A stretch of 53,174 bases of DNA. Origin: Anaeromusa acidaminophila DSM 3853. Lineage in GTDB: Bacteria; Bacillota; Negativicutes; Anaeromusales; Anaeromusaceae. This document shows, piece by piece, positions 14,691 to 23,988 of this stretch. The stretch's first letter is position 1. The number at the start of each line of letters is the position of its first letter. The translations under genes and the position numbers were made by a program. Below the pieces are notes generated by a model. The model saw only the letters and a program-made list of their open reading frames with translations. It did not search any database and had not been told where the DNA came from. The stretch lies in the NCBI RefSeq assembly GCF_000374545.1, contig NZ_KB894605.1:1-53174 (forward strand). Direction: 5' to 3'.

Positions 14691-16655
14691 TTATTTCTCT
14701 TCTTCAGCGGCTAAACGTTCGCCGATAGTCGCTTGCGCCGGTTCTGCTTGCGTATCGATAAAGGAGCTGAATTCCGCCCGCTCTGTTTCTTGCTGCGCCT
14801 GGGAAATGCTAAGACCGATCCGTTTCTGCTCTTTTTCCACGCGAATCACTTTTACAACCACTTCTTGTCCAATGGAAACAACCTCTTCCGGCTTGTTGAC
14901 GCGTTGTTCCGCCATTTCTGAAATATGCACAAGACCTTCGATGTCGCCATGAATTTTTACGAAAGCGCCAAAAGGCATCAATTTAGTCACAACGCCCTTT
15001 ACCAGCATGCCTTCCTGTAATTCTTCCACCGCATCCATCCAGGGATCGCGCTGCGTTTGTTTGAGGCTTAGAGAAATCCGTTTGGCCGCCGCATCCACTT
15101 TGAGTACCAAGACATCCACTTCATCGCCTACCTGCACAACTTCTTGGGGCGATTTAACATGATGCCAGGACAAATCCGAAATATGAATCAACCCGTCAAC
15201 ACCGCCAATATCGACAAAAGCGCCGAAGTCAGTAAGGCGGCGCACAACACCGTGCACAACCTGATTCGGTTCGATTGAACCGTAAATTTCTTCTTCTTTT
15301 TGTTTGCGTTCGTTTTCCAAAATCATTTTTCGAGATAAGACAATACGCTTTTTGCCCCGTTCGATCTCAATCGGCACAACCTGAATCGTCTGTCCGATAT
15401 ATTCACTTAGATTACCCACAAAGCGCAGATCAATATGAGACGCGGGAATAAAGCCTCGAATACCAAATACTGCTACCGAAAGACCGCCTTTTACCTCGGC
15501 AGTAACCGTAACTTGCAAGGGGCTTTTTTGCTCCATTGCTTCCTCCAGACGGTTCCAGGCAACCTGTTCATCCGCACGACGCTTAGACAGCAATACTTGG
15601 CCGTCCTCATTATCTGCATTCAAAACGTAAACATCAATTTCTTCGCCGTCTTTCACTACGTCTGAAGCTTGATCCGGGGCGGGATACGCCAATTCTTTCA
15701 AAGGAATAACACCTTCCGCCTTATAGCCGATATCAACAAACACCTCATCACGGCGAATTCCTACGACAGTTCCTTTAATCACCATGCCCCGTTCAATTTT
15801 TTCCGCTGTTTGGGCCAACATTTCGTTAAAATCCTGCATTTTCCTACAAACCTCCTCAATAATCCAATCCGGCGTTGATGCTCCTGCGGTAACTCCTGCG
15901 GTTTCCACATCAATAAACCAGGCCGGTTGTAATTCCTCCGCCGTTTCTATATGATATACCTTTGTTCCCGCTCGGGTGCAAAGGTCGGCTAGACGATTCG
16001 TATTGGCGCTGTTTTTGCCGCCTACTACGATAATCACCTGTGCTTGAGCAGCAAGCTGTAATGCAGCTTGCTGGCGTTGCTCCGTTGCCGCACAGATCGT
16101 CCTGTCTACTACGGCATCTGTTGACTTAGCCGATACAATGGCAACCAGTTCTGTAAACAAATCGGTCGCAAAAGTTGTTTGAGAAACAACGCCTATCTTT
16201 TCATATTCAGGCAACGACTCAGCTTCTTCCTTATTTTCCACTACTTTAGCCTGGCGCTGCGCCCATTCCAGAATACTTTGCACTTCCGGATGCCTATGTT
16301 CGCCAATAATAATAACTTGGCGTCCTTCATGAAAAAACCTCGCCGCCGCTTGCTGCGCTTTTTGCACGTGCGGGCAAGTAGCGTCAACAACAGTCAATCC
16401 TTTGCTTTCCGCTTCCTGATACACGCTCGGGCCCACGCCATGAGAACGAATAACGACGGTTCCCATCGAAAATTCATTTAAAGAAGCGGCCACGCCGACG
16501 CCTTGCTTTTGTAAACGTTCTACCACTTGAGGATTATGAATGATCGGCCCCAATGTCGCCACCGGACCGCTCGTATCCTTGCATTTTTCCGCCAACTCGA
16601 CGGCCCTTCGCACACCATAGCAAAAGCCACAATGTTCAGCTGTTATTATTTTCAT
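14691..16655 (-). CDS. ispH: IspH / ribosomal protein S1 fusion
   Basis: This 654-residue protein fuses two functions. Residues 1 to about 280 are IspH, the iron-sulfur enzyme making isopentenyl and dimethylallyl diphosphate: Cys in CGFCYGV, ATCPHV and TICAATEQRQQ, His in IIHNPQV and GEHRHPE. Residues from about 290 hold four S1 RNA-binding domains: VIKGTVVGIRRDEVFVDIG, a divergent LQVTVTAEVKGGLSVAVFG, VVHGVVRRLTDFGAFVDIG and LVKGVVTKLMPFGAFVKIH. The last two are the most typical. Such fusions are known from Clostridia and Negativicutes. The ribosome site GGGAGG is about 15 bases before the ATG, rather far. fni follows one base later. Confidence 0.95.
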   Translation of the reverse strand: MKIITAEHCGFCYGVRRAVELAEKCKDTSGPVATLGPIIHNPQVVERLQKQGVGVAASLNEFSMGTVVIRSHGVGPSVYQEAESKGLTVVDATCPHVQKAQQAAARFFHEGRQVIIIGEHRHPEVQSILEWAQRQAKVVENKEEAESLPEYEKIGVVSQTTFATDLFTELVAIVSAKSTDAVVDRTICAATEQRQQAALQLAAQAQVIIVVGGKNSANTNRLADLCTRAGTKVYHIETAEELQPAWFIDVETAGVTAGASTPDWIIEEVCRKMQDFNEMLAQTAEKIERGMVIKGTVVGIRRDEVFVDIGYKAEGVIPLKELAYPAPDQASDVVKDGEEIDVYVLNADNEDGQVLLSKRRADEQVAWNRLEEAMEQKSPLQVTVTAEVKGGLSVAVFGIRGFIPASHIDLRFVGNLSEYIGQTIQVVPIEIERGKKRIVLSRKMILENERKQKEEEIYGSIEPNQVVHGVVRRLTDFGAFVDIGGVDGLIHISDLSWHHVKSPQEVVQVGDEVDVLVLKVDAAAKRISLSLKQTQRDPWMDAVEELQEGMLVKGVVTKLMPFGAFVKIHGDIEGLVHISEMAEQRVNKPEEVVSIGQEVVVKVIRVEKEQKRIGLSISQAQQETERAEFSSFIDTQAEPAQATIGERLAAEEEK

Positions 16656-16761
16656 AAAGTTACACTTGAACCTCCCGAGTAACGATACTGGTACTTTTAT
16701 AAAATTCGCTGACTGAACGAGAAATCCTTTTTTACTGCATTATTTTTAAAAAAAAGAAAAA

Positions 16762-16802
16762 GCGGGACCCAAGTCTGCCTTCAAGACAGTCTCGAGTCCC
16801 GC
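16762..16802 (-). terminator. Terminator after cstA
   Basis: On the minus strand GCGGGAC pairs with GTCCCGC around an inner stem (AGACTG/CAGACT), followed by TTTTTCTTTTTTTT. Confidence 0.85.
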
Positions 16803-16827
16803 TCCCCTTCTATCCTTTTATTAGATA

Positions 16828-18684
16828 TCAGGGAGTCACATTCGGCTGTGTTTTGCCATATTCACAGAAGTTTTGAATTTCTGTGTTCATGCCGACCGGT
16901 TTATCGGTCTTCAGCAATTCCAGCCACTTGCGGCTGCAGTCGATCAACGTAATAACTACCAAAATAATCAAGACAATACTTACTGTACCGTTAATGTTGC
17001 CCAAGAGATTTCCCATTTTAAAGAACATGCCGACATTCATAATGCCTGCGGCAATAACAGTAACAACTAGGAAGACCATAGGAACAAAGGAAATTAAAGC
17101 ATAGCTCTTCGGAGCGATTTTCAGAATGATCGTCGTTCCCAAGGCCAAGGCAACAATGGCGAGAAGCTGATTGGCTACGCCAAAGAGCGGCCAAATCGTT
17201 CCTACGTCACCGCTATAGAGCAGATACCCCCACATTACGCTTACAAGAGCGCTCGTAAAGAGAATACCAGGCCACCAGTGAGATTCTTTCAATGGAGCGT
17301 ACACATAGGTTCCCAGGATATCCTGCAAAATGTAGCGGGCTACACGAGTGCCTGCGTCGATCGTAGTCAGGATAAAGAGAGCTTCAAACATGATAGCAAA
17401 TTGATACCAATAGCTCATCAGATGCTTCATGCCGCCGATGCTGGAGAAAATATGAGCCATGCCTACGGCCAGGGAAACGGCGCCGCCGGGACGGTGCATA
17501 ACATCCATACCCACCAAAGCGGACAGCTGTTTGATTTCTACCGTCGGGAACTGCGCAGCTATTTTGGCGTACGCAGCCGCAGGGCTGTTGATAGCCAGAT
17601 AATCGCCAGGCATCATAACTACGGCGGAAATCAAAGCCATCATAGCAACAAAGCCTTCCATCACCATGCCGCCGTAGCCAATAGCCCGAGCATGGGTCTC
17701 AATTTCAATCATTTTCGGGGTTGTACCAGAACTAATCAGGGAGTGGAAACCGGAAATGGCGCCGCAAGCAATGGTAATGAATACATAGGGCCATACCGGT
17801 CCGGGAATGATCGGGCCGCCGCCGTTGATAAACGGAGTTGTGAACGGAATATTAACGGTAGGCTGCACAACCAGAATACCCAGCGCCAAAGCGCCAATGG
17901 TGCCGATTTTCATATAGGAGCTCAAATAATCGCGAGGCGCTAAAAGCAGCCATACAGGCAGCGTAGCAGCACAGAAGCCGTAAACAGGCAAAGCAATCGA
18001 CAACGCCGGTTTGCTTAAGTTAAATGCTTCAGCCCAGCTTTCCAACGGTCCGCCAGGAAGTAGCCAGCTTCCCGAGAAAACAGCGCCTAATACGGCCAAG
18101 AAGCCAATGATAGAGCCGGAACGAATAGCGCCGGGGAAAATTTTGAACATATACAGACCGATCACGACTGCGATCGGAATGGTCATGCTCAAGGTGTAAA
18201 GGCCCCAAGGATTTTTAAAGAGAGCATTTACAACAACCATAGCCAAGCCTGCCAAAGCCACAATGATAATAAAGAAAATGGAAAGAGATGTAGTAATACC
18301 GGTAAGTGGTCCTACTTCACGACGAGCGATAACGGCCAAAGACTGACCATTATGACGAATAGACGCGAAGAGAATAATAAAGTCATGTACAGCCCCTGCA
18401 AAAATGGATCCTAAAAGAATCCAAGCAAAGCCAGGGCCCCATCCATATTGGGCTGCCAACACAGGGCCTACAAGGGGGCCTGCGCCAGCAATAGCAGCAA
18501 AATGATGACCAAAGAGTACCCATTTGTTCGTAGGCACAAACTCGCGTCCATCGTTGCAGCGATAGGCAGGAGTCACGTACGTGTCATTAAGCATGAGAAC
18601 TTTAGCAGCAATAAATGCGGAATAATAGCGATACGCCAAGACAAATAAGCAGCCGGATACAATGAGAAGTAAAGCGGAATTCAT
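16828..18684 (-). CDS. cstA: CstA-family transporter (pyruvate/peptide)
   Basis: This 618-residue integral membrane protein has about 16 hydrophobic helices and the CstA signatures YRCNDGREFVPTNKWVLFGHHFAAIAGAGPLVGPVLAAQ (in its N-terminal third, split here by position) and the later TLPVWLLLAPRDYLSSYMK and SGTTPKMIE. Members include the E. coli pyruvate importer BtsT and the peptide-linked CstA. The neighbouring LytS-LytTR pair resembles BtsSR, which senses pyruvate and switches on btsT, so pyruvate is the best substrate guess. The ATG follows a GGAGGG site. A candidate promoter lies about 110 bases upstream. Confidence 0.92.
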   Translation of the reverse strand: MNSALLLIVSGCLFVLAYRYYSAFIAAKVLMLNDTYVTPAYRCNDGREFVPTNKWVLFGHHFAAIAGAGPLVGPVLAAQYGWGPGFAWILLGSIFAGAVHDFIILFASIRHNGQSLAVIARREVGPLTGITTSLSIFFIIIVALAGLAMVVVNALFKNPWGLYTLSMTIPIAVVIGLYMFKIFPGAIRSGSIIGFLAVLGAVFSGSWLLPGGPLESWAEAFNLSKPALSIALPVYGFCAATLPVWLLLAPRDYLSSYMKIGTIGALALGILVVQPTVNIPFTTPFINGGGPIIPGPVWPYVFITIACGAISGFHSLISSGTTPKMIEIETHARAIGYGGMVMEGFVAMMALISAVVMMPGDYLAINSPAAAYAKIAAQFPTVEIKQLSALVGMDVMHRPGGAVSLAVGMAHIFSSIGGMKHLMSYWYQFAIMFEALFILTTIDAGTRVARYILQDILGTYVYAPLKESHWWPGILFTSALVSVMWGYLLYSGDVGTIWPLFGVANQLLAIVALALGTTIILKIAPKSYALISFVPMVFLVVTVIAAGIMNVGMFFKMGNLLGNINGTVSIVLIILVVITLIDCSRKWLELLKTDKPVGMNTEIQNFCEYGKTQPNVTP

Positions 18685-18752
18685 ACTTTTCCCTCCTGTT
18701 CATATTAAAAATCAAAAAGAAAACAGCCTATGTTTGTCTCTCCCTCCTCTCT

Positions 18753-18816
18753 GCTAAAAACAGGAATTTCATAAATTTCCTATTTTTAGCATACAGAAGA
18801 ATAGGATGCGCGACAA
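18753..18816 (-). promoter_or_regulatory. cstA promoter and start-site palindrome
   Basis: TTGTCG (18811-18816) and TATGCT (18788-18793) are 17 bases apart on the minus strand. Immediately downstream is an inverted repeat (18753-18790, arms GCTAAAAATAGGAA and TTCCTGTTTTTAGC, one mismatch as DNA) that would lie at the transcript start. LytTR regulators bind direct repeats, so this palindrome is more likely an RNA hairpin or the site of another repressor. The stretch upstream (to 18884) would hold the LytTR sites, but I could not define them. Confidence 0.5.
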
Positions 18817-18884
18817 TACATACGCTGTGAAATGCAGTATATGAAGGGTGAAGCACCGCCTGGGCCTGCGAATGGTTTTATCTC

Positions 18885-19640
18885 TTACAAGCCAAAAATA
18901 CGTTTGAGCGGACCAGCCTGCTGCCTACTTACAGGTATCTCTTCATTAGGCAGGTCTTCCAGGATGATATTGTAAGCTCCGTTAAACCAGGGGATAATTT
19001 CTTTCACCTTGCGGAGATTCACCAAGTAACTGCGATGACTGCGAAAAAAGCTATCCTCGCCTAGCCGTTCTTGTAATTCATTCAAGCTAAAGCTGGCTGA
19101 ATAGGTTTTATCTTTTGTTTGAATACGCACTTGATTGTTTGCCGCCTGCACCAGCAAAATATCCTCTGCATTGATTAATACGGTTTTTCCGCCATCGTCA
19201 ATAGCTAGCTTCTCTTTAAGATAGGTAGGCGAAGGGCAAAAACGATTATCACTATGACGTTCTCTCCAGGCGGTACGCACTTTATCCAGGCAGCGCCCAA
19301 TCCGTTTTTGTGAAAACGGTTTCAAAACGTAGTCTAACGCATTCAGATCAAACGCCCTGGCGGCAAATTCTTCATGAGCAGTAGCAAAGACCAGCAGCGG
19401 CGCTTCCGGTTTATCGGCAAAAGCTTCCGCCAACAAAAGACCGCTAAGCCCTGGCATCTCCACGTCCACAAAGACGACGTCCGGCTTCTCTCTGGATACG
19501 CCAGCAAGCCCCTCGGTCACACCAGCCGCTTGGCCGCAAACCTGAACATCTTCGTGAAGGGAAAGCAAGTAAGCCAACTCATTGCGCGCATGCATTTCGT
19601 CATCCACTAGAAATGCCCGCAGTCTGCATTCATTAGGCAT
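18885..19640 (-). CDS. lytT: LytTR-family response regulator
   Basis: This 251-residue regulator has a receiver domain (RAFLVDDEMHARNEL, the phosphoacceptor Asp in VVFVDVEMPG at about residue 55, and the switch residues FATAHEE and LDYVLKPFS) and a C-terminal LytTR DNA-binding domain (EDILLVQAANNQVRIQT, FFRSHRSYLVNLRKVKEI). Its ATG at 19640 overlaps the kinase gene by eight bases and has GAGAGAGG upstream. The kinase-regulator pair sits beside cstA, its likely target, as in BtsS-BtsR-BtsT. Confidence 0.93.
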   Translation of the reverse strand: MPNECRLRAFLVDDEMHARNELAYLLSLHEDVQVCGQAAGVTEGLAGVSREKPDVVFVDVEMPGLSGLLLAEAFADKPEAPLLVFATAHEEFAARAFDLNALDYVLKPFSQKRIGRCLDKVRTAWRERHSDNRFCPSPTYLKEKLAIDDGGKTVLINAEDILLVQAANNQVRIQTKDKTYSASFSLNELQERLGEDSFFRSHRSYLVNLRKVKEIIPWFNGAYNIILEDLPNEEIPVSRQQAGPLKRIFGL

Positions 19641-21342
19641 GATATTCCTCTCTTTCATTCGCATGGACGGGTATCCGCAAATAGATGCGCGTGCCCTCTC
19701 CGGGGATACTTTCCATCTTCAATGCATAAGAAGCGCCATATAGTACTTTCAAGCGTTCATTAACATTAGTAAGGCCTACGCCAGTCCCTTTTCCATATCC
19801 TAATAGGAGAATTTTTTCCATTACTTTTTCTTCAATTCCCAAACCGTCATCATATACGCAAATTTCCATATGCCCTGCCCGCTGCGCAATGTTCAGTCCT
19901 ACCATGCCGCCGCTTTCCCTGGCTAAAAGACCGTGTTTAACAGCATTCTCCACTAAAGGCTGTAATATAAATGCAGGCACCTGTATTCCCAGCATAGTGG
20001 CGTCAATTTCTTTTTCCACCTTTAACCTCGGGCCAAAGCGCGCTTTTTCCAGCACCAAATAGGAATCAACTAGCTCCAATTCTTCTTGGAGGCTGACAAA
20101 TTCACGGGAAGATTTCAGCGTACGCCGAAAAAAATCGCTCAGTTCAATTAACAACGTTCGAGCCTGCTCTGAATCGGTCCGGCATAAAGAAACAATAGTA
20201 TTCAGCGCATTAAACAAAAAATGCGGATTGACCTGCGCCTGCAAAGCCTTCAATTCCGCTTTGGTGGCCATTTCCGACATTTGCTGCAGATTCGCTAATT
20301 CCAGCTGCGTGCTAAAGATTTGCCCCAAGCCTTGAGCAAATTCAATGTCCAATTGGTTCATGGCATCATCGCGGCTATAATACAATTTAAACGCGCCGAC
20401 GATTTTTTCCCGACACAAAAGAGGCACCAACACGGCCGAATGCAACGGACATTCCGCATTGCTGCAGCCAATTTCCCGTCCATTGCGAGCGGTCAAAATC
20501 TGCCCGCTTTGGATGCATTCCTTCGTCACGGAAGTAACAATCGGCCCGCCTGCCGGGTGATGATCCGCCCCCAAGCCAACATGAGCCAGCACGGTATGCT
20601 GGTTGGTGATAGCTACCGCTGCTGCGCCAGTCATATAACGCACGGTCGTGGCAACTTTTTCCGCAGACAGGCGGTTGAGGCCTTGCCGAAAGTAAGGCAG
20701 CGTAGAATTGGCAATGTGCAGGGCTTTATGGGTTTGTATAGCGGCAATTTTAGTCTGGTGCTCACGGGCATTATAAATAATAATCATAAACGCCGCAATT
20801 CCTAAGCCATTAGCCAAAACCATAGGAAGCAATGCTTGAATAACCAAAGACTGAGCTACTGCATCCGGTTTGGCCAAAAACCAAATTAAGCCCATGCTAA
20901 AAAGAACCACCGTCGTACTGGTAACCATGCCGGTTACCACTTCCGGCGTTCTCGGACGCATGCGATAGTGAATATAACCAGCTAAAAATCCTGCTAAAAT
21001 CGTAGATATCCCGCACTCTACCGCCGTAAAACCGCCAATAAAAATACGGTGGAAACCTCCGATAATACCAGCAACGCCGCCTACAAGAGGTCCGCAGAGC
21101 AGACCTCCTACAATAACACCCGTATCTCGTACATTGACTAGCGCTCCTTCCACAGGAACGCCCATATAAGTTCCGCCAACAGACAACGCTGAAAAGAAGA
21201 GCATCAAAACAAACTGCTCTCGCAAAGTAGTTTCTTCTTTAAAAAGATAGCGAAAAGCTCTGGTATGAGAAAAGATGTACGCAATCACAGAAAGAATCGC
21301 AATACGCTGCAATAAAATTACGGACAAGCTTTCTTCCATCAC
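19633..21342 (-). CDS. lytS: LytS-type sensor histidine kinase
   Basis: This 569-residue kinase begins with about six membrane helices of the 5TM-5TMR_LYT type (GGTYMGVPVEGALVNVRDTGVIVGGLL motif region, about residues 55-90). A GAF-like cytosolic segment follows (about 210-345). The kinase core is LytS-like: ALQAQVNPHFLFNALNTI with the phosphoacceptor His, then VPAFILQPLVENAVKHG (N box) and DDGLGI/GTGVGLTNVNERL (ATP lid). Relatives sense extracellular pyruvate or cell-envelope state. The start is GTG at 21342 or the adjacent ATG at 21339. It begins six bases after the plsC stop. Confidence 0.93.
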   Translation of the reverse strand: MMEESLSVILLQRIAILSVIAYIFSHTRAFRYLFKEETTLREQFVLMLFFSALSVGGTYMGVPVEGALVNVRDTGVIVGGLLCGPLVGGVAGIIGGFHRIFIGGFTAVECGISTILAGFLAGYIHYRMRPRTPEVVTGMVTSTTVVLFSMGLIWFLAKPDAVAQSLVIQALLPMVLANGLGIAAFMIIIYNAREHQTKIAAIQTHKALHIANSTLPYFRQGLNRLSAEKVATTVRYMTGAAAVAITNQHTVLAHVGLGADHHPAGGPIVTSVTKECIQSGQILTARNGREIGCSNAECPLHSAVLVPLLCREKIVGAFKLYYSRDDAMNQLDIEFAQGLGQIFSTQLELANLQQMSEMATKAELKALQAQVNPHFLFNALNTIVSLCRTDSEQARTLLIELSDFFRRTLKSSREFVSLQEELELVDSYLVLEKARFGPRLKVEKEIDATMLGIQVPAFILQPLVENAVKHGLLARESGGMVGLNIAQRAGHMEICVYDDGLGIEEKVMEKILLLGYGKGTGVGLTNVNERLKVLYGASYALKMESIPGEGTRIYLRIPVHANEREEYHA

Positions 21343-21348
21343 CGTAAC

Positions 21349-21939
21349 TCACTCACTTTCTTTTTGTGCCATGAGCATTCCAATTTCCCGCATAATTTGC
21401 TGACTTAAATCATCAACAGCTTCCTTGTCCGGTTTCGTACGCGCCACAGGAATTGCCTTGCCGAAAGACACGGAAAACTTGGGCCAACCGCCGCCGCGAA
21501 AATCACTTCCCGTTACGGCCACAGGTACAACCGTGGTTCCCGTCTTTAGGGCCATCATCGCCATACCCGGTTCCGGTTCGCCTAAAACACCGTTTTTTCC
21601 CCGAGTCCCTTCCGGAAATACGCCTAGAACCTGACCGGCCACCAGAATTTCCAGCATACGCTTTACTGCCTGACGATCTGCACTCCCCCGTTTAACCGGA
21701 AAGGCTCCTAACCAACGAATCACATCCGCAAAAATCGGAAATCGAAATAATTCTTCTTTTGCCATAAAATAAATGCGCCGAGGTATATGACATCCGATTA
21801 AAGGCGGATCAAAATTGCCAATATGATTAGAAGCTATAATGACGGCTCCAGTAGCAGGAATGTTTTCCGTACCGCAAACGCGACAACGAAAGACCAGCCG
21901 AAATAGCCAATACAGAAAAAAACGCACTAGGCTATACAT
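21349..21939 (-). CDS. plsC: 1-acylglycerol-3-phosphate O-acyltransferase
   Basis: This 196-residue membrane-associated acyltransferase makes phosphatidic acid. It has an N-terminal hydrophobic helix (LVRFFLYWLFRLVF), the catalytic SNHIGNFDPP box (HX4D), KEELFRFPIF, and the acceptor-binding FPEGTRG. The ATG at 21939 follows the cmk stop by two bases and has a GAAGG site within the cmk end. The cmk-plsC pair is a conserved Firmicutes arrangement; ispH-rpsA, which usually follows, lies about 4.7 kb further along. Confidence 0.95.
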   Translation of the reverse strand: MYSLVRFFLYWLFRLVFRCRVCGTENIPATGAVIIASNHIGNFDPPLIGCHIPRRIYFMAKEELFRFPIFADVIRWLGAFPVKRGSADRQAVKRMLEILVAGQVLGVFPEGTRGKNGVLGEPEPGMAMMALKTGTTVVPVAVTGSDFRGGGWPKFSVSFGKAIPVARTKPDKEAVDDLSQQIMREIGMLMAQKESE

Positions 21940-21941
21940 AG

Positions 21942-22631
21942 TCAGACCTTCTTTCCCGCATCTCGGCAGACTTGACAAAGCCCTGTAATTTTGCCTACCA
22001 CGTCGTCAATACTCAAACCGCTGGTATCCAAAAGATAGGCGTCTGCCGCCTGCACAAGCGGCGCCAGTTCCCTCTGCTCATCCTGCTTGTCTCTGCTCTC
22101 CATTTCAGCCGCAACAAGAGATTCTTCTATTGCTTCTCCTTTGGCCTGCAATTCCAGCCAACGACGATGCGCCCTTTCTTGAAGAGATGCGGTAAGAAAG
22201 ACCTTCACTTCAGCTTGCGGAAACACGGCCGTACCAATATCTCGCCCGTCCATAACAACGCCGCCAGCAGCCCCCATCTCCCGCTGCATGGCAAGAAGAG
22301 CCTTGCGAACTTGAGGCTGTTGAGCATAAATAGATACCAAACGGCTGATTTCAGGACTGCGTATGGCCTCGCTGACATCTACGCCATCCACAAGAACCTT
22401 CGCCGCGCCTTCCCCAGGCAAGAGTTCCAGTTGCAGGTTTTCCAGCAGCACCGTCAATGCTTCTTCTTGCTCAGCGCTAATGCCAGCTTGTGTTGCTTTC
22501 CAGGCAACCGCCCTATACATAGCGCCAGTATCTATATATACATAACCCAGCTGTTGCGCTACCTTTTTCGCAACAGTGCTCTTACCGGCGCCCGCCGGCC
22601 CATCTATGGCAATAACTACTTTTTCCCCCAT
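21942..22631 (-). CDS. cmk: Cytidylate kinase
   Basis: Cmk phosphorylates CMP and dCMP with ATP. The 229-residue protein has the P-loop AIDGPAGAGKST (residues 8-19), the CMP-binding YIDTGAMYRAVAW, the RSPEISRLVS segment and the DGRDIGTAVFP motif. I chose the ATG at 22631 over in-frame ATGs further up because it has GAGG close by and the protein begins exactly as the family does. The 5' end is 35 bases from the aroA stop. Confidence 0.95.
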   Translation of the reverse strand: MGEKVVIAIDGPAGAGKSTVAKKVAQQLGYVYIDTGAMYRAVAWKATQAGISAEQEEALTVLLENLQLELLPGEGAAKVLVDGVDVSEAIRSPEISRLVSIYAQQPQVRKALLAMQREMGAAGGVVMDGRDIGTAVFPQAEVKVFLTASLQERAHRRWLELQAKGEAIEESLVAAEMESRDKQDEQRELAPLVQAADAYLLDTSGLSIDDVVGKITGLCQVCRDAGKKV

Positions 22632-22665
22632 GGCCTCGTGTTCTCTCCTCCCGGTCAGCGCCATG

Positions 22666-23961
22666 CTACTTTGCAAAGCCTGCCAACACCTCATAAAAAT
22701 CAGGATAGGATATTTCTACGCAATCCGCCCCCTCAATAGTAACGCCCTGCGCCGCACTGCCTGCAATAGCCAAGGACATAGCAATCCGATGATCATGATG
22801 AGCGAAACAAGTTGCCCCATGCAGCGAATGACCGCCTTCAATAACCAAGCCGTCCTCTTTTTCTTCGATCACTGCGCCCATTTTCCCAAATTCCAAAGCT
22901 ACTGCATGCAAACGGTCTGTTTCTTTTACCCGCAGTTCTTCTGCACCGCTGATAACGGTTTTTCCACTTGCAAACATAGCGGCAACCGCTAAAATAGGAA
23001 TCTCGTCAATCAGTCGGGGCATAATTTCACCGCCGATTTCACATCCCTTTAGTGCTGCAGAGCGCACTAAAATATCTGCAATATCTTCATTACCGCTGCG
23101 ACGGCGGTTCAGGACCGTTAAATCCGCCCCCATCTGCTCAAGCACATCCAAAATACCGGTTCGAGTGGGATTCAAACCCACATTTTCAATCGTCACTTCG
23201 CTGTCTGGAACGATCGAGGCGGCAACCATCCAAAACGCCGCGGAACTAATGTCCCCAGCAATATCAATCGCCGGCGGCGCTTCCAATTCCTGCGCCGGTT
23301 GCACCGTTACCGCATTTCCTTGCCGCGTCACTTTTACGCCAAACAGCTCCAACAAACGTTCTGTATGATCCCGTGAACGATGCGGTTCGCTTACTGTAGT
23401 CGGAGAGTCGGCGAAAAGGCCAGCCAGAAGAATGGCCGATTTTACCTGAGCGCTAGCAACGGGAAGATCATAGGTGATCCCTTTTAGCGTCGGATTAGGC
23501 CCAATAGCCATGGGTATATTGCGGCCTTCCTGACGGCCCGCTAATTGACTGCCCATCATACGAAGCGGTTTGACAACCCGTCCCATGGGGCGCTGACGTA
23601 AAGAAGCGTCGCCAGTAATAATGCTAAAAAAAGGCTGCGCTCCTAAAATACCGCTTAACAGACGCAGGGTAGTCCCTGAATTTCCGGCGTCCAGAACATC
23701 CTCCGGCTCTTTCAGGCCGTAAAGTCCATTCCCGCTGACCGTCAGTACCCCATCGGCATCCTTTTCCACCTTCACCCCTAAGGCGCGCATGCAACGCACA
23801 GTAGAAAGGCAGTCCGCAGCATACAGAAAGTTACTCAAACGAACAGGCCTCTCAGATAAGCCTGCCAGCATCACCGAACGATGAGAAATGGATTTATCTC
23901 CTGGTGCAACAATCGTTCCTTGCCATTGACTGACTGGTTGAATGACACGTGTCTGGGTCAT
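22666..23961 (-). CDS. aroA: 3-phosphoshikimate 1-carboxyvinyltransferase (EPSP synthase)
   Basis: AroA joins phosphoenolpyruvate to shikimate 3-phosphate. The 431-residue protein carries VAPGDKSISHRSVMLAGL (residues about 18-35), LDAGNSGTTLRLLSG, the ETDRL motif (RVKETDRLHAVA) and DHRIAMSLAIAG. The order and length are typical. It sits between aroF and cmk in the same direction with short gaps, so aromatic biosynthesis and nucleotide/lipid genes form one operon here. Confidence 0.97.
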   Translation of the reverse strand: MTQTRVIQPVSQWQGTIVAPGDKSISHRSVMLAGLSERPVRLSNFLYAADCLSTVRCMRALGVKVEKDADGVLTVSGNGLYGLKEPEDVLDAGNSGTTLRLLSGILGAQPFFSIITGDASLRQRPMGRVVKPLRMMGSQLAGRQEGRNIPMAIGPNPTLKGITYDLPVASAQVKSAILLAGLFADSPTTVSEPHRSRDHTERLLELFGVKVTRQGNAVTVQPAQELEAPPAIDIAGDISSAAFWMVAASIVPDSEVTIENVGLNPTRTGILDVLEQMGADLTVLNRRRSGNEDIADILVRSAALKGCEIGGEIMPRLIDEIPILAVAAMFASGKTVISGAEELRVKETDRLHAVALEFGKMGAVIEEKEDGLVIEGGHSLHGATCFAHHDHRIAMSLAIAGSAAQGVTIEGADCVEISYPDFYEVLAGFAK

Positions 23962-23988
23962 AAGACATCCTCCTCAATATAATCTGCT

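Noticed and set aside
16873-18648. Several plus-strand frames opposite cstA
   Set aside because: Antisense shadows of a GC-rich membrane protein gene; no ribosome sites and no family features.
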